NCBI GenBank assembly: GCA_033765345.1 | Contig: JANRIC010000007.1 | Coordinates: 17,430-81,429 of the forward strand | Length of the DNA stretch: 64,000 bases | Direction of reading: 5' to 3' | Source of the DNA: JANRIC01 sp033765345 | Lineage (GTDB): Bacteria > Bacteroidota > Bacteroidia > Cytophagales > Microscillaceae | Shown: positions 63,201 through 64,000 of the stretch, one piece after another | Numbering within the stretch: the first letter of the stretch is position 1 | Layout: each line of letters starts with the position of its first letter | Made by a program: the position numbers and the translations under genes | The notes under the pieces: model-generated | What the model saw: only the letters and a program-made list of their open reading frames with translations | Told to the model about the DNA's origin: nothing | Database searches by the model: none

Positions 63201-63681
63201 TGCAGGGTTGGGGGAGATCCTTAGAAATCTAAATTCCTTCGAGCAAAGCCCTTATCCTGGTATATTTAGGGGGTATTTACGTCGTTATGTCCAGGAAGAT
63301 TTAGGCATTCCCGAAGACATTGGCAACACTGAAGGCATCAATCGGCTTTTACAATGGTATCGACGTGATGATCAAAAAGACTTTTATCTTCGATATGCGC
63401 TTGAATACATCCCCAATCTTTTACTGCTGGATAGTTCTTTGAATTATACAAAGATTGAAGAAGTACTTCGTTTTGATCTGACAGAAGATTTTGCGGGCAT
63501 TGTCACCGGAGTTCGTTATTGGCCAGTGTTGACGGTCATCCGCCTTCTGGAACTCCAGCATCAAACCCGCCTAGGTTTCCCTGAAAATTTCTTGCACTCT
63601 CAGGCTTTTTATCAAAAGGCAAATATTGAAAAAAGGATAACAGCCTGGAAAGAGTTTTTAAAAAAGAACTTGGATCATTAG
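60232..63681 (+). CDS. Large exported protein of unknown function
   Basis: 1149 residues. The N-terminus is a signal peptide (NHINLSLCLIFYLFFFVVHRSPAQ, split here), with cleavage likely after AQ. No membrane helix is seen later. The remainder is mostly helical with HEAT-like stretches, e.g. LLALRQYPSSQTLQALIDTF near 210, LFAYLAKNLSAEAVPALMDLL near 690 and EALEYILLQAGYAGLGEIL near 985. The segments are too irregular for me to claim a named repeat. No enzymatic motif is visible. The start is GTG at 60232, because the signal peptide begins there and there is no good ATG. Stands alone. Confidence 0.7.
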   Translation: MNHINLSLCLIFYLFFFVVHRSPAQNAIAFQRTFQSLREEILRGQKMALRDLGSLLDENQIIEIQLSGQKLNNRVGSIALKMLRDFTLFENQEMPLLENTTSLEFLNFYYQNEGRIFFSEFTRTFQIQAFPSEFSEYRLYRNQTLPTNNPEAQLKDFIRQMRDDLELNYYDAIPALIIQIGVLRTESSQRFLLECLQGKHWGKGQNPKETEIYRNLLLALRQYPSSQTLQALIDTFKEEKILVRIPPDLLAFSLSILSNVHPAYPGPPPEDYLGFYQNYLRQFPNLELLKKEGYQKVFDYTESNFQDSVDYYGTMLNQAYGLFWIKKHAFDDLASIRNPKVLLYLAAQLFQNRYETQAIWYADLPVFQKIRELTQVSLEVKNAQGLWVKNPETDDTSRLNYLRYWMIHYTDYSWDQRLQLFVNQRDSILPAPDYGTLIKKLYVPSEKESLRAFDQLAQIEHQEWPIPEHSDNIARLGENNWLPAFPFFTLKILNRWINFCRLNQLNYQMDSELENFIEMLQRKIPDPERYRLENEIVEKLHLDQLHALEYQAILHQNQSWYFGASCSRIIRKVYDRHWKELLQNPQHIRSYLKKTFLFESLKIRGACTSYAQKLDDLSKTQKTYFQEIYSREMDPDIRQVFARILKEPLLSPHFDDQILKDFTVQHAQDYKTICARIRQLQDIEKIKELFAYLAKNLSAEAVPALMDLLDDSQMIESKTIGQRTLNYTVADYAVFLLEKIYKHSFADEKDFYHYKPQDVFVFRGTTQLWKNLWANQKSSYLSWEKTFFEQKLTKLHTTDALKINLINNITSSEFYQKDLHFPKVQAVIKHIQPLNDLQYLYLPHSLNWLEIRDLLKGIHHPESLIHVLGFLEDTSANAQEILQIIHRQAQNLNNDQKGKFYGALFQKTNFRYWFAVSPNQINAAEILQSLQTYAQDLDVYDQEYYSIKKMQFFLLNSTKTITEQMDGVRQLEDPDDQSEALEYILLQAGYAGLGEILRNLNSFEQSPYPGIFRGYLRRYVQEDLGIPEDIGNTEGINRLLQWYRRDDQKDFYLRYALEYIPNLLLLDSSLNYTKIEEVLRFDLTEDFAGIVTGVRYWPVLTVIRLLELQHQTRLGFPENFLHSQAFYQKANIEKRITAWKEFLKKNLDH

Positions 63682-63813
63682 GCTTATCAATTTGGTGCTT
63701 CCGTGTTTTTAGCGCAAAATTACTGCCTTTGAGTTGTTCATGCAGATACGAACAAGGGCGAAAATAACAAACACGCCGTGCAAGCAGTTTTGAAGGAGAT
63801 TTCGTACCCAAGG
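63682..63813. other. Short gap before the right-edge gene
   Basis: About 130 bases between convergent genes. No hairpin with a T-run and no coding frame is apparent. Confidence 0.4.
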
Positions 63814-64000
63814 TTAAGGGATTAGTGTAGTCTTGATGATGTGTTTCAAAGCTTTCAACATACGGAAGATTTCTAAAATTTCTTCATCTTCGGCATTAAA
63901 ACTTTTGCTGATACAGTATTCTTGTCCATTCAAGACCATAAAATTCCAGATCAAACCTACGATATACAAGCCATAGATGGGTTTTTTGTTTTCGTTTATT
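63814..64000 (-). CDS. Unknown protein, partial (N-terminus outside window)
   Basis: The minus strand is open from the right edge to a TAA at 63814-63816, encoding about 61 C-terminal residues. They include KKPIYGLYIVGLIWNFMVL, then ISKSFNAEDEEILEIFRMLK and a hydrophobic end (HIIKTTLIP). The first part looks like beta-strands, the rest a helix. Too little is present to name a family. Confidence 0.6.
   Translation of the reverse strand, partial: INENKKPIYGLYIVGLIWNFMVLNGQEYCISKSFNAEDEEILEIFRMLKALKHIIKTTLIP

Noticed and set aside
1..64000. tRNA or rRNA genes
   Set aside because: No cloverleaf-like segment or ribosomal RNA sequence was recognised by eye. A tRNA scan would be decisive.

Overview
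The window reads as chromosomal DNA from a Bacteroidota bacterium of the Cytophagales type. The evidence is a SusC/SusD pair, a C-terminal sorting domain of the type IX secretion kind, TANNTTTG promoter boxes without obvious Shine-Dalgarno sequences, LutB, DUF1800/DUF1501 and Uma2 genes, and many PAS kinases and propeller/SpoIIE signalling proteins. Base composition is moderately AT-rich. I see no rRNA, tRNA, CRISPR array, transposase, integrase or phage genes, so this is mostly ordinary core chromosome with a few accessory loci.

Region 1-5.5 kb: a truncated TPR sensor gene at the left edge faces a tightly overlapped set (small membrane protein, HTTM-family membrane protein, Ldh-type dehydrogenase), then a SanA-like membrane protein and a Uma2 gene. 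Region 5.8-10.4 kb: a complete minus-strand leucine operon, leuA-leuC-leuD-leuB, closed by a strong terminator and carrying hairpins and an interspersed repeat in its spacers. Region 10.6-20.4 kb: a TPR-like helical protein, a PilJ-type histidine kinase, a small unknown, typA/bipA, a miniature protein that is mostly a sorting domain, and clpB.

Region 20.5-30 kb: an AT-rich AIPR-family gene that looks acquired, a 1342-residue HAMP/GAF/six-PAS protein with no output domain, and a DUF1800-DUF1501 pair. Region 30-38.4 kb: a SusC-SusD-lipoprotein operon with its own terminator, then a secreted unknown coupled to a DEAD-box RNA helicase. Region 38.7-46.5 kb: solitary LutB, an LEA14-like lipoprotein, a 41-bp tandem repeat, a five-PAS histidine kinase and a penicillin-acylase-family hydrolase. 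Region 46.6-49.5 kb: a lipoprotein with a duplicated domain, then an ECF sigma factor overlapping a gene for a protein with a cytoplasmic head, one inner-membrane helix, a disordered linker and a beta-barrel. This last pair matches the dual-membrane-spanning anti-sigma (Dma) design and is the most interesting locus.

Region 49.5-64 kb: a beta-propeller/SpoIIE phosphatase with a charged insertion, a run of minus-strand membrane proteins (rhomboid, LGAPFWFD-type unknown, DUF308, AI-2E family), a HIT protein that has lost its catalytic histidine, a soluble SpoIIE phosphatase, hemC, a 1149-residue exported protein of unknown function, and a partial gene at the right edge.

The strongest functional theme is envelope sensing and signalling: three PAS/HAMP/PilJ sensors, two SpoIIE phosphatases, one ECF sigma/anti-sigma pair and one truncated TPR sensor. 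Positions come from reading the sequence. Family assignments rest on recognisable motifs, not on database searches.
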